NCBI GenBank assembly: GCA_023425025.1
Contig: JAFADG010000032.1
Location: forward strand, 62,001-126,000
DNA from: Bacillota bacterium
GTDB taxonomy: Bacteria > Bacillota > Clostridia > Christensenellales > Aristaeellaceae
Direction: 5' to 3'
DNA: 64,000 nt
Positions within the stretch are counted from its first letter, which is position 1. Every line of letters starts with the position of its first letter. Position numbers and translations under genes: made by a program. Below, piece after piece: positions 8,546 through 15,970 of the stretch. The notes under the pieces were generated by a model. It was not told the origin of the DNA. It did not search any database and worked only from the letters and a program-made list of their open reading frames with translations.

Positions 8546-10675
8546 TTATCCGCCTGGCATCTGAAACTGAACCGTTATCTTTTCACCGGGTGTCACAAAT
8601 TCTCCTGCCGCAGGCGACTGGGAAACCGCAAGGCCGCTGCCCGCAATCTCCATCTCCAGCGTCCTCATCCTCAGCAATCTTCCGGCCTCCACCATGGAAA
8701 GCCCCGTTACATCCGGCACCTGCGTAAGCTCCGCAGGCGTCATCACTTCGCCCTGCTGGGTATAAAGCATCACCTGGTTGCCCACCAAAAGGGTGGTGCC
8801 CGCCGCCGGCATTTGCCCCGTCACCGTATCCGACTGGCCGTCGTCCACGGTGAGCAGCTTCATTTCCCCCAATTGCTTTTTGGCATCCTTCAAGGATTTG
8901 CCCACAACGTCAGGCACCGTTACTTCCGGCTGCGGCGTGGCCTTGGGGTTATACGGGGCGATGCCAAGGTACTTCAAGGTATCCGTCATCACCTGTTTGG
9001 CAAAGGGCGCCGCCGTGGTGCCGCCGTAATCCACCGGCACCTGCGCTTCATCCACCACCACCAGGATGGCAAACTGCGGATTGTCCGCCGGCGCAAAACC
9101 CAGGAAGGAGCCGATGTGCACGTTGCGCACGATTTTACCGTCCTTGTATACCTGGGCGGTGCCCGTTTTGCCGCCGATGCGGTACCCGGCAATGGCCGCG
9201 TTCCGGCCGCCGCCCTTTTCCACCACGCTTTCCAACAGTTCCCGCATGGTGGCGGAGGTCTCGGGGCTGATGGGGTTGGATACCACCTGGGCGCCGTTGC
9301 GCTGGAGCACTTCGCCTTCGGGCGAGAGGATCTCCTCTACAAGATACGGCTTTAACAGCCTACCCCCGTTGACTGCCGCGCAAGCGGCGGTGATCAGCTG
9401 CAGCGGCGTTACGGCAATGCTCTGGCCAAAGCCGATGCGGGCGATATCAACGGTTTTCACATACCGGCTGTTGATCAGTATGCCCCCTGTTTCCCCAGGC
9501 AAATCAACGCCTGTGGGCGTGCCCAGCCCGAATGCCTTCAGGTACTTGTAAAAGGTATCCCGGCCCATGCGCACCGCCAGTTCCACAAACACCGGGTTGC
9601 AGCTGTTTTGCAGCGCTTCCCGCATGCTCTCCGCGCCGTGGGGGGCGCCCCAGCAGCGGATTGTATCGCCATCCACCGTGATTTTCCCGGAGCAGTAAAA
9701 CCTGGCGTCGGGGTTGGTAACGCCGCTGTCAATGGCGGCGGAGGCGGTGACAATCTTGAAAGTAGAGCCCGGCTCATACACATCGCTGATGATGCTGATG
9801 CGCATCAACTGGGTCAGGGTCTCAATGGCGTCACGGGGCGGATTGTTGGGATCGTAGTCCGGCTTGCTGACCATGGCCAGGATGGCGCCGGTCTTCACAT
9901 CCATCACGATGGCGTGAACAGCCTTTGCGTTGTTCACCTCGATGGCTTCCCGCATGGCCTTTTCGCATAGACCCTGGATGGTGCTGTCGATGGTCAGCTT
10001 CAGGGTATTTCCGGCCTCGGGCTCGATATAGGCGGTCTGACCGCCGGGAAGCGTGCGTGCTTTGGCGTCCACCTCGTGGACGAACGCGCCGGCCCGGCCC
10101 TTGAGCAGCGTTTCATACTGCTGCTCCAGCCCCGACTGGCCTACGCTGTCCACATTGGTCAGCCCCAGCACCTGGGAGAGAAACTGCCCTTTGGGGTACC
10201 AGCGCATGGTGTCCTCGTCGAAGCTGATGCCCTGGAGCGTTTTTTTCTGGGCAATATCCGGCTGCGCCATCAGGCTGCGGATCGTATCCACCGTCTCGCG
10301 GTTTACCTGGCGCTTTAGGATCACAGACGCCTTTTTCTTGTCCGTAATTTTCGTAAGCGCGCTTTCCCGGTTGATGTTCAAAAGCGGGCAAAGGATATCC
10401 AGCATCCCCTGCGGATCCTTTACCTGCTGCGGGTTGGCGGTTACCACATACGCCGTGGTGCTCAAGGTAATCGTCTGGCCAAGGCGGTCCACGATGCTGC
10501 CCCGCTTGGCGGCCACAGCCCCGGACCTGGTCCATTGGCTGACGCCCCTGGCCGTTAAGGATTCCGCCTGAAAAATGGCCAGACTGCCAATGCGCACGCC
10601 GACCGCTCCAAAAAGCAGTACGAAGACACAGGTGAGCAGCAGCAGTCTTTTACGGATCAACAGTTCCGGATACAA
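8546..10675 (-). CDS. Class B penicillin-binding protein with two PASTA domains (FtsI/SpoVD type)
   Basis: This is a 709-residue transpeptidase. One N-terminal membrane segment (about residues 10-30) is followed by the PBP dimerisation domain (RGSIVDRLGQTI). The catalytic domain has STFK near residue 303, SCN near 357 and KTGT near 503. Two C-terminal PASTA repeats start at VPDVVGKSLKDA and VPDVTGLSMVEA. Such proteins cross-link septal or cortex peptidoglycan outside the membrane and work with FtsW/SpoVE. PASTA domains are found in both SpoVD and vegetative PBP2B-type proteins, so the precise orthologue is left open. The start is probably TTG at 10675 with GGGGGGATGAG upstream. The gene lies between ftsL and murE, the standard place. 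Confidence 0.9.
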   Translation of the reverse strand: MYPELLIRKRLLLLTCVFVLLFGAVGVRIGSLAIFQAESLTARGVSQWTRSGAVAAKRGSIVDRLGQTITLSTTAYVVTANPQQVKDPQGMLDILCPLLNINRESALTKITDKKKASVILKRQVNRETVDTIRSLMAQPDIAQKKTLQGISFDEDTMRWYPKGQFLSQVLGLTNVDSVGQSGLEQQYETLLKGRAGAFVHEVDAKARTLPGGQTAYIEPEAGNTLKLTIDSTIQGLCEKAMREAIEVNNAKAVHAIVMDVKTGAILAMVSKPDYDPNNPPRDAIETLTQLMRISIISDVYEPGSTFKIVTASAAIDSGVTNPDARFYCSGKITVDGDTIRCWGAPHGAESMREALQNSCNPVFVELAVRMGRDTFYKYLKAFGLGTPTGVDLPGETGGILINSRYVKTVDIARIGFGQSIAVTPLQLITAACAAVNGGRLLKPYLVEEILSPEGEVLQRNGAQVVSNPISPETSATMRELLESVVEKGGGRNAAIAGYRIGGKTGTAQVYKDGKIVRNVHIGSFLGFAPADNPQFAILVVVDEAQVPVDYGGTTAAPFAKQVMTDTLKYLGIAPYNPKATPQPEVTVPDVVGKSLKDAKKQLGEMKLLTVDDGQSDTVTGQMPAAGTTLLVGNQVMLYTQQGEVMTPAELTQVPDVTGLSMVEAGRLLRMRTLEMEIAGSGLAVSQSPAAGEFVTPGEKITVQFQMPGG

Positions 10676-10718
10676 AGCTCATCCCCCCGGACGGCCATGG
10701 AAAAAGCATCAAGGATGC

Positions 10719-11303
10719 TCAATCCAAAAAGCCGAACAATATGCCATATATGCCAGAGCGCGCCTGGGGGGCGGCGGCCTGAACTTCCTGAACTTCCTGC
10801 CTGGTGACAGGGGCTGTAAGGTATACCACCTCGGCGCCTTCGGCGGCGACCATGCCCAGATTGCGGGCGGCGGCATAGCAGATTTTCGCGCCGTCGGAAG
10901 CGGCATCCAGCTGTATGGCCAGCTCGTTGTTTGCCTTTCGGCCCGCCTCGATCTGCGCCCTGAGCGAATGGAGATTCTTGGAGGCCTCCGTCAGCCGGCT
11001 CATGTTTACCAGCGTCATAATGCCCAGCGCAAACACGAAAAAACCCACGACGCACAGGGCAGCGGTGAAGGACATGCCGCCGCGGACCGGGCGTTCATGG
11101 CGCGGAGCGGACGCCGCGCCGCGGGTGCGCGGAGCACGCCGTACAGGGACCCTTCGGGCGACGGGCATGTCGTTATCGTCCAGATCGCCAAAAGGAAGCA
11201 ATACGTTGGGGCGCACAGAGATCCTTGTCGCGCTTGCGCTCAACACACCCACCTGGGCATACCGGCCCTTTACGGCACGATTCATGCCAACGGCGCTTGT
11301 CAT
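10719..11303 (-). CDS. ftsL: FtsL-like septum formation protein
   Basis: This is a bitopic protein of 194 residues. A long basic cytoplasmic region of about 75 residues is followed by one membrane helix (around AALCVVGFFVFALGIMTLV) and then a coiled-coil-prone segment (LTEASKNLHSLRAQIEAGRKA). The tail includes ARNLGMVAAEGAEVVYL, as in FtsL/DivIC proteins. Primary sequence is poorly conserved in this family, so the call rests on topology and on position between mraZ and the penicillin-binding protein. The cytoplasmic head is longer than in Bacillus FtsL. The ATG at 11303 has AAGGGGGATAGG upstream. The usual rsmH gene is missing between this gene and mraZ (37-bp gap). Confidence 0.75.
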   Translation of the reverse strand: MTSAVGMNRAVKGRYAQVGVLSASATRISVRPNVLLPFGDLDDNDMPVARRVPVRRAPRTRGAASAPRHERPVRGGMSFTAALCVVGFFVFALGIMTLVNMSRLTEASKNLHSLRAQIEAGRKANNELAIQLDAASDGAKICYAAARNLGMVAAEGAEVVYLTAPVTRQEVQEVQAAAPQARSGIYGILFGFLD

Positions 11304-11340
11304 ACGTATCCTATCCCCCTTACAGCCGGTTTAGAACCGG

Positions 11341-11901
11341 CTAGACCTGAAGACTTCCCATGAACTCCAGGATGTCGTCCTCGTTCTCCTTGTAGTAGCT
11401 TTCTTCATTCGCCGCATGTTCGCTGGTGACAATGCGGATATGGTCGTCGGCGCCGCTGATTTCCACATCGCGGGCATCGCCAAGCATCTCCTGCCTGAGC
11501 TTGATCGGCAGAAGAATACGCCCCTGGTTGTCGCACTCCAGCTTGGGGTAGCAGAACTTGAAAAAACGGTTCAGATACACCTGCACCTTGGGCTTGTTGC
11601 CGTGCAGACGCCGGATTTCCGACATCTCGCGAATAAGCGTCTGCCAGGTGCGCTGGGGATATAGGGCGATGGCTTTTTGATCTTTTGTAGGACCGATGGT
11701 GAACTGCTTGCCCAGGCTATCCCTGTAATCGGCGGGGATGATGATGCGGCCCTTGCCGTCGATGGCGTGGTCATACGATCCGTAAAAGGCGTCGTCGGTG
11801 GCTTGTGACGGCGTGCTGACGGCTGTTTCCGGGCTGTCGGCCGTTTCGGGCTTTGACGCGTCCGCCATGCCTTGCAGCATGCCTTTCTCTTCATCCGCCA
11901 C
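11341..11901 (-). CDS. mraZ: Transcriptional regulator MraZ with an N-terminal extension
   Basis: MraZ is an AbrB-like ring-forming DNA-binding protein that represses its own dcw cluster. Both half-domains are visible: YGSYDHAIDGKGRIIIPADYR at about residues 40-60 and LECDNQGRILLPIKLRQ near residue 125. The protein has 186 residues against roughly 145 usually. The surplus is mainly about 38 residues rich in Ala, Glu, Ser and Thr before the first domain. The GTG at 11901 is well supported by AAGGAGGTG, so the extension is probably translated. Just upstream lie a strong promoter and three copies of an AAAGTGGTG-like box. rsmH, its usual partner, does not follow. Confidence 0.9.
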   Translation of the reverse strand: MADEEKGMLQGMADASKPETADSPETAVSTPSQATDDAFYGSYDHAIDGKGRIIIPADYRDSLGKQFTIGPTKDQKAIALYPQRTWQTLIREMSEIRRLHGNKPKVQVYLNRFFKFCYPKLECDNQGRILLPIKLRQEMLGDARDVEISGADDHIRIVTSEHAANEESYYKENEDDILEFMGSLQV

Positions 11902-11918
11902 AACGCCACCTCCTTATT

Positions 11919-11967
11919 CACCACTTCACACCACTTTTAGGGATGTGCAACCATTATGCACCACTTT
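11919..11967 (-). promoter_or_regulatory. MraZ-box-like direct repeats
   Basis: On the minus strand AAAGTGGTG occurs at 11959-11967 and 11929-11937, and GAAGTGGTG at 11919-11927. The spacings are 30 and 10 bp, whole helical turns, so all sites face the same side of the DNA. MraZ is known to bind tandem short G-rich direct repeats before mraZ. One copy lies inside the promoter spacer and two lie in the leader. Autorepression is therefore inferred. Confidence 0.7.
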
Positions 11968-11981
11968 TTTCATCCCGTCAA
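11953..11981 (-). promoter_or_regulatory. Promoter of mraZ and the division cluster
   Basis: On the minus strand a -35 TTGACG (11976-11981) and a -10 CATAAT (11953-11958) are separated by exactly 17 bp, a near-consensus sigma-A promoter. Transcription would begin near 11946 and give a leader of about 45 bases before the mraZ GTG. This is the only strong promoter seen for genes 8546-11901. Confidence 0.75.
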
Positions 11982-12082
11982 TTCCCATCATGAATATTTT
12001 TTCACTCATATACTTCATGATTTTGTAACACATTGACATCTTTTGAGAAATTACGTTCGCATTTCCGGGGTGAAAAGAACAC

Positions 12083-12111
12083 AAAAAAGTGCCCAGGCAA
12101 TGCCCGGGCAC
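12083..12111 (-). terminator. Intrinsic terminator after the metallophosphoesterase gene
   Basis: On the minus strand GTGCCCGGGCA pairs with TGCCTGGGCAC and is followed directly by six T residues. It lies about 100 bp after the stop of the gene at 12214-12939 and insulates it from the mraZ promoter. Confidence 0.85.
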
Positions 12112-12213
12112 CAGATTATTCAGAAATTTCCACAAAAACCCTGTTAGTTTGTGAAGATTGAATGAAGATTCTCAGTATATTCTTTTAAGAAGGCGGCAAA
12201 AAGATTAATTTTC

Positions 12214-12939
12214 TCATTTCCCCGCCGATAGCATCCCGGCGGCAGCCTCCGTGACATTCAGCAAAGCAAAGCCCAAACCGTCGCAGGAGGTGAGGTAGTA
12301 CCGAACGCCCCGCTTCAACCCCGTAAAGCCGCTTTTCAGCCCCGGACCGTGCAAATGCCCGTACACCACATCCCCAACGCCGTACCTTTCCATAAGCTCC
12401 GTAAACCCGGAAGGCTCCTGGCGTTCGTTGAAGGGCGGATAATGCAGCATCGCAACCTTGGGAAGATCGGGAGCAAGCCTCTGCGCCTGCGCAAGCGACA
12501 TCTCAAGGCGCATCAATTCGCGCTGGTAGATGCGCATATCTTCCGGGTCCAGCCCCGCTTCCCCCGGGATCACCCAGCCGCGGGTGCCGCACAGCACAAC
12601 CCCGCCCAGGTTGAGCGCGTCGTTTTGCAGGGCATACATATTTGCGGGCAGCGCCGCGCGCAGCCTTGTGATGGCGCCCCACCAATAGTCATGGTTGCCC
12701 CGCAGCAGCACCTTTTTCCCCGGCAGCGCGCCGATTAAGTACAGGTCAGGCAAAGCCTCCTCCAGACGCATGGCCCAGCTGATATCGCCGGGTAGCAGCA
12801 CAAGGTCGTCAGGCGCAACCTTCAGCCGCCAGTCGGCGGCAATTTTATCAAAGTGATTTTCCCAATGGCTGCCGAAGACATCCATGGGCTTTGTGTCACC
12901 GCCGGGCAGATGCAGATCACCAATGGCAAAGATGGTCAT
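12214..12939 (-). CDS. Cytosolic metallophosphoesterase
   Basis: This 241-residue calcineurin-like phosphoesterase has all the metal-site motifs in order: AIGDLHL, LPGDISWA, LRGNHDYWW, a histidine in AMLHYPP, and the final YGHLHG. These coordinate two metal ions for phosphoester hydrolysis; the substrate cannot be read from sequence. There is no signal peptide. The ATG at 12939 is chosen because the fold begins immediately (MTIFAIGDLHL) and GAGAGG lies upstream. Earlier in-frame codons up to 13026 would add unrelated residues. It lies downstream of the zinc-ribbon gene on the same strand, separated by two large inverted repeats. Confidence 0.85.
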   Translation of the reverse strand: MTIFAIGDLHLPGGDTKPMDVFGSHWENHFDKIAADWRLKVAPDDLVLLPGDISWAMRLEEALPDLYLIGALPGKKVLLRGNHDYWWGAITRLRAALPANMYALQNDALNLGGVVLCGTRGWVIPGEAGLDPEDMRIYQRELMRLEMSLAQAQRLAPDLPKVAMLHYPPFNERQEPSGFTELMERYGVGDVVYGHLHGPGLKSGFTGLKRGVRYYLTSCDGLGFALLNVTEAAAGMLSAGK

Positions 12940-13006
12940 AGAACCTCTCGAAGGCGTGTTTGAGTTGGGGATGATGGCAAACCTTTCGCAGATACCTTCC
13001 CGTGTG

Positions 13007-13100
13007 CCATAAAGCCGGCCAAGCATAGCGAGGCCGGCCTTATGGCATACAAGGAAATCGTACAGAGCTCACAAAAATGACATTCTGTCATTTTTGTGAG
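13007..13100. repeat. Two perfect inverted repeats, possible terminator of the zinc-ribbon gene
   Basis: The first pairs TGCCATAA...GCCGGCC (from 13007) with GGCCGGCC-TTATGGCA (to 13047). The second has perfect 15-bp arms, CTCACAAAAATGACA (13068-13082) and TGTCATTTTTGTGAG (13086-13100), around a 3-nt loop, starting one base after the stop codon of the gene at 13102-13512. The second could terminate that minus-strand transcript. The T-rich tract is inside the stem rather than after it. Confidence 0.65.
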
Positions 13101-13101
13101 T

Positions 13102-13512
13102 TTATTCTTCCTCGGCTTCGTCCTCGTCCTCCTGATCTTCTTCCTCGTCTTCACGGACGCTCTCCAGGGACAATTCGTTTTCGATTTCGCCAAATTCCCT
13201 CTCCGGAATGTCTTCATCCATATCGGGAATGATCTCATCCATCGTGCTCACGGGATCGATGGTCAGGCTGCTTTCATCCACAATTTCAGGAGAATCCGAG
13301 TCGTCGTCATGCCCGTTGCCGTTGAGTTCCTTCAGACAGAAAAGACATACATCCTTGCCGGGCAGGGCTGGGGCCTCATTGCATACAGAGCAAAGCTCCA
13401 GCTCCTCGCGGGATTGCTCGCCCTTCATTTCCCGCAAGCATACCTTGCAGTACTTTTCTGTCTCCTGTATATAATTCAGGTCGCAGCGCGGGCATTTTAC
13501 CAAGTTCATCAT
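13102..13512 (-). CDS. Zinc-ribbon protein with a strongly acidic tail
   Basis: The product has 136 residues. Two treble-clef-like cysteine sets are visible: CPRC...YCKVC at about residues 7-24 and CSVC...VCLFC at about residues 43-61. Each would bind one zinc ion. From about residue 65 on the protein is dominated by Asp and Glu, ending in REDEEEDQEDEDEAEEE. No enzymatic motif is present. A role in protein or nucleic-acid binding is possible but not shown. The ATG pair at 13510-13512 follows GGAGGA at good spacing. An upstream in-frame extension to 13908 runs antisense to another gene and is rejected. Confidence 0.7.
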   Translation of the reverse strand: MMNLVKCPRCDLNYIQETEKYCKVCLREMKGEQSREELELCSVCNEAPALPGKDVCLFCLKELNGNGHDDDSDSPEIVDESSLTIDPVSTMDEIIPDMDEDIPEREFGEIENELSLESVREDEEEDQEDEDEAEEE

Positions 13513-13669
13513 GACATCCTCCTCATATTGCAAGCGTGTACTTCGTATTAGACGGACTGGCTGATATTTCCTTGCCAATAGACTGCCAATTTTGTTGAAC
13601 ATATCTGAAAACTGTATTACGCTAATGTTGCTTAAGCGAAACAGATTCGTAATATTCAGGAGGTGTCTT

Positions 13670-14560
13670 ATGAACCGAAAGCATATCGCCGTCATTTTAT
13701 GCCTGGTCCTGGTTTTCACGATGGCAGGAACTGCCCTGGCATCCAGCGGACTAACCTCACAATTCAACTCTTCCGGTTGGTACATTGTGAACACCCCGCC
13801 CTGCAAGACCAAGGCGACACCCGTTCCCAGCAGCACGGCCGGAAATGGCGGAACCGACGCCCAGCCGACCGCGGCCCCGTCTACCGTATCCGGCGGCAAA
13901 GTCAACATGTGGATTGTCGACTACAACCCCTCCGGCAAGCCCTGCCCCAATGCGAAAACACCGGCGACCAAGGCTACACCCACTGCAGTCCCCACGGCGG
14001 CCCCCACAGCAGTCCCGACTGCAGCGCCGACAGCAGCCCCGACCCTGGCTCCCACCGCAGCCCCGACGGCGGTTCCCACAGCAGTGCCTACCGCAGTTCC
14101 CACCGCGAAACCAACGGCGGTTCCGACGGCGAAGCCCACGTCTACGCCTAAGACGCCCGACAATTATACTCCTGATTCCGTCTCAGCGCAAGAGCAGCTG
14201 GCGGCAAATTTACTGAATCAGGACAGGGCCAACAATGGCTTGTCCGCCCTGACCCTGGACCCCGAGCTTTGCCGGATCGCCAGGATTAAATCCACAGATA
14301 TGTATCAAAACAACTACTTCGCCCATGAATCCCCCACCCTGGGCAACGCCGGCGACCTGCTGCGCAGCAACGGCTACAAATTCTCCGGCTGGGGCGAAAA
14401 CATCGCGCACCATTCCACTGTCACCAAAGCCCAGGCAGCCTTCATGTCCAGCGACGGCCACCGCAGGAACATCCTGGGCAGCCAGTGGACAAAGATGGGC
14501 ATCGGCGTGTGCTACGACAGCCAAGGCTTTGTATACGTCACCCAGATCTTTGTACGCTGA
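13670..14560 (+). CDS. Secreted CAP/SCP-domain protein (YkwD type) with Pro-Thr-Ala linker
   Basis: A signal peptide (residues 1-25, ending ALA-SS) is followed by a region with GWYIVNTPP and WIVDYNPSGKPCPN, and then a low-complexity linker of about 65 residues made of PTA(V/A/L/K) units. The C-terminal CAP domain is about 120 residues long. Its hallmarks are LLNQDRANNGLSALTLDPEL, FAHESPTLGN, GWGENIAHH and GHRRNILGSQWTKMGIGVCY. Bacterial CAP proteins of this type are cell-surface or spore-associated; their activity is mostly unknown. The linker probably spans the cell wall. The ATG at 13670 has AGGAGGTG five bases upstream. A terminator follows 20 bp after the stop. Confidence 0.85.
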   Translation: MNRKHIAVILCLVLVFTMAGTALASSGLTSQFNSSGWYIVNTPPCKTKATPVPSSTAGNGGTDAQPTAAPSTVSGGKVNMWIVDYNPSGKPCPNAKTPATKATPTAVPTAAPTAVPTAAPTAAPTLAPTAAPTAVPTAVPTAVPTAKPTAVPTAKPTSTPKTPDNYTPDSVSAQEQLAANLLNQDRANNGLSALTLDPELCRIARIKSTDMYQNNYFAHESPTLGNAGDLLRSNGYKFSGWGENIAHHSTVTKAQAAFMSSDGHRRNILGSQWTKMGIGVCYDSQGFVYVTQIFVR

Positions 14561-14580
14561 TCAACTGAAGCGGTACGTGT

Positions 14581-14628
14581 CCGCTGCCGGAGAGGCTGAG
14601 CCTTCTCCGGCAGCGGGGGCGTTTTTTT
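14581..14628 (+). terminator. Intrinsic terminator after the CAP-domain gene
   Basis: CCGCTGCCGGAGA pairs with TCTCCGGCAGCGG (stem 14581-14616), followed by GGGCG and a run of seven T residues. It lies 20 bp past the stop at 14560 and touches the 3' end of the convergent gene at 14627-15028. Confidence 0.85.
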
Positions 14629-15028
14629 ATACGCCCACCGTATCCGTATTTTGCGCGCTGCCTGTTCCCATCATAACGGAATGCTTCTGCGCGGGGCCCG
14701 CATTCAACGCATAAGAGCCTTTATAGTACACACTCTGATGGATGTTGGGAACATTGCTGCCGTATGGAGCGCCGACCTGCTGCAATATGCCGCGGCCAAC
14801 CATGGTGCCGGCAGCATTGCTGGGAGTTGGCGTCTGGCGGGCGGTGCGCACACTGACAGCTACCGCCGGTTCAACCGGACGGAAGGAAGAATCGTCAATC
14901 CGCAGATTCTTATCTTTTGATCTGACCTGGGAAAGCGCCGCCCGGACGTTTTCCGTGGGCAGGGCGGGCAGCAATACCGCTTCACTGCGCAAAAGCGCAG
15001 GCTGCCTGATAGCCTGTGCAAGCCGCAT
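14627..15028 (-). CDS. Unknown 133-residue protein
   Basis: I do not recognise this protein. It has no signal peptide, membrane segment, cysteine cluster or known motif. The first half is helical-looking and basic (MRLAQAIRQPALLRSEAVLL). The second half is rich in Gly, Ser, Ala, Asn and Gln and probably extended (YYKGSYALNAGPAQKHSVMM). Support for it being a real gene is the strong ribosome-binding site AGGAGGAG six bases before the ATG at 15028 and the absence of a competing frame on the other strand. It stands alone between the CAP-domain gene (convergent) and a palindrome-rich gap. Confidence 0.5.
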   Translation of the reverse strand: MRLAQAIRQPALLRSEAVLLPALPTENVRAALSQVRSKDKNLRIDDSSFRPVEPAVAVSVRTARQTPTPSNAAGTMVGRGILQQVGAPYGSNVPNIHQSVYYKGSYALNAGPAQKHSVMMGTGSAQNTDTVGV

Positions 15029-15095
15029 GGAATACTCCTCCTGTCATAAGAGCCTTTTATGAGGCTACTCCATGCTATGCGCCTATCCGGCGCAT

Positions 15096-15136
15096 GGTTC
15101 GCCCTTGGGCAAACTTCGTGTGCCCAAGGGCGAACC
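15096..15136. repeat. Perfect 16-bp inverted repeat
   Basis: GGTTCGCCCTTGGGCA (15096-15111) is followed after nine bases by its exact complement (15121-15136). It lies in the 315-bp gap between the unknown gene (start 15028) and engB (end 15344). Most of that gap is inverted repeats: this one, a longer-range TTTCCT/AGGAAA pairing (about 15148 and 15207), and the engB terminator. No gene is seen in the gap. Confidence 0.7.
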
Positions 15137-15277
15137 ACCTTTGCACGGTTTCCTTGTATGCCTCCCGCCCTTTTGCCTGCGGCAAAACGGCGCTCGGCCT
15201 ACGGCCAGGAAACCGCGTAAGGAAAGGATTTCTTCGAAATCCTACCGAAACCACCGCACATGTCTCTGGTTTCGGAT

Positions 15278-15307
15278 TGACAAACGAGGGGGCCTCGGCC
15301 CCCTCGT
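15278..15307 (-). terminator. Probable terminator of engB
   Basis: On the minus strand ACGAGGGGGCC pairs with GGCCCCCTCGT around a 2-nt loop, followed by TTTGTC. A second hairpin with CCCCGGA arms lies between it and the engB stop at 15344. The T-run is short. Confidence 0.6.
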
Positions 15308-15343
15308 TGCTCCCCCGGAAATGATATCCGGGGATTCTATATT

Positions 15344-15970
15344 TTATTCAGTTAGAGATATATCGTCTGCGATGGAGGCCGTCATCGGCGGCGTCAGCAC
15401 CTTTTCCAGCGCGGCCAGCAGCTCGTCGCGGCCGGCCTTCGTTTCGCTGGAGAAGGGGATGATCTCCCATGGCTGCGTAAGGAGTGCGCGGCAGATGGGG
15501 GCGATATGCTTCATACGCGCGCCGCGGCTGATCTTGTCTGCCTTGGTGGCGATTACGGTAAAGGGAATATGCATGGCGCGCAGGTAGGCGTTCATATCCC
15601 TGTCGTCCTGGGTTGGCTCATGGCGGATATCCACCAGGTGCAGCACATGCTTGAGGGTTGGCGCGGCGGTAAAGTACCCCTCCATCATCTGTCCCCAGCG
15701 CATCTTTTCACCCTTGTCCACCTTTGCAAAGCCGTAGCCGGGCAGATCGATCAGGTGAAAGGCTTCATTGATCAAAAACACGTTGATCAGCCTTGTTTTG
15801 CCGGGGGTGCTGCTGGTTCTGGCCAGGGCGTTGCGGCGGCACAGGCAGTTGATCAGCGAGCTTTTGCCCACGTTGCTGCGGCCTGCCACGGCGATCTGAT
15901 CAAGTCCCTCGCCCGTAAATGGCGCGTAGCCTGCAAGGCTTGTAACAAATTCCGCCTTGTTAATTTCCAT
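15344..15970 (-). CDS. engB: Ribosome-biogenesis GTPase EngB/YsxC
   Basis: EngB is an essential circularly simple GTPase that helps assemble the large ribosomal subunit. The 208-residue protein has G1 AGRSNVGKSS near residue 30, the switch region SSTPGKTRLIN, G3 DLPGYGFAKV and G4 ATKADKI. The ATG at 15970 begins the typical MEINKAEFVTS and follows CAGGG. Its first 11 bases overlap the 3' end of lon, a neighbourhood (lon-engB) conserved in many Firmicutes, so translation is probably coupled. Confidence 0.93.
   Translation of the reverse strand: MEINKAEFVTSLAGYAPFTGEGLDQIAVAGRSNVGKSSLINCLCRRNALARTSSTPGKTRLINVFLINEAFHLIDLPGYGFAKVDKGEKMRWGQMMEGYFTAAPTLKHVLHLVDIRHEPTQDDRDMNAYLRAMHIPFTVIATKADKISRGARMKHIAPICRALLTQPWEIIPFSSETKAGRDELLAALEKVLTPPMTASIADDISLTE

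Noticed and set aside
13513..13908. Upstream extension of the zinc-ribbon gene
   Set aside because: It would overlap the CAP-domain gene on the other strand. The ATG at 13512 has a good ribosome-binding site and starts the zinc-ribbon motif directly.
13978..14155. Repeats that might suggest a CRISPR array
   Set aside because: The periodicity is 12-15 bases and encodes the PTA linker of the CAP-domain protein; there are no unique spacers.
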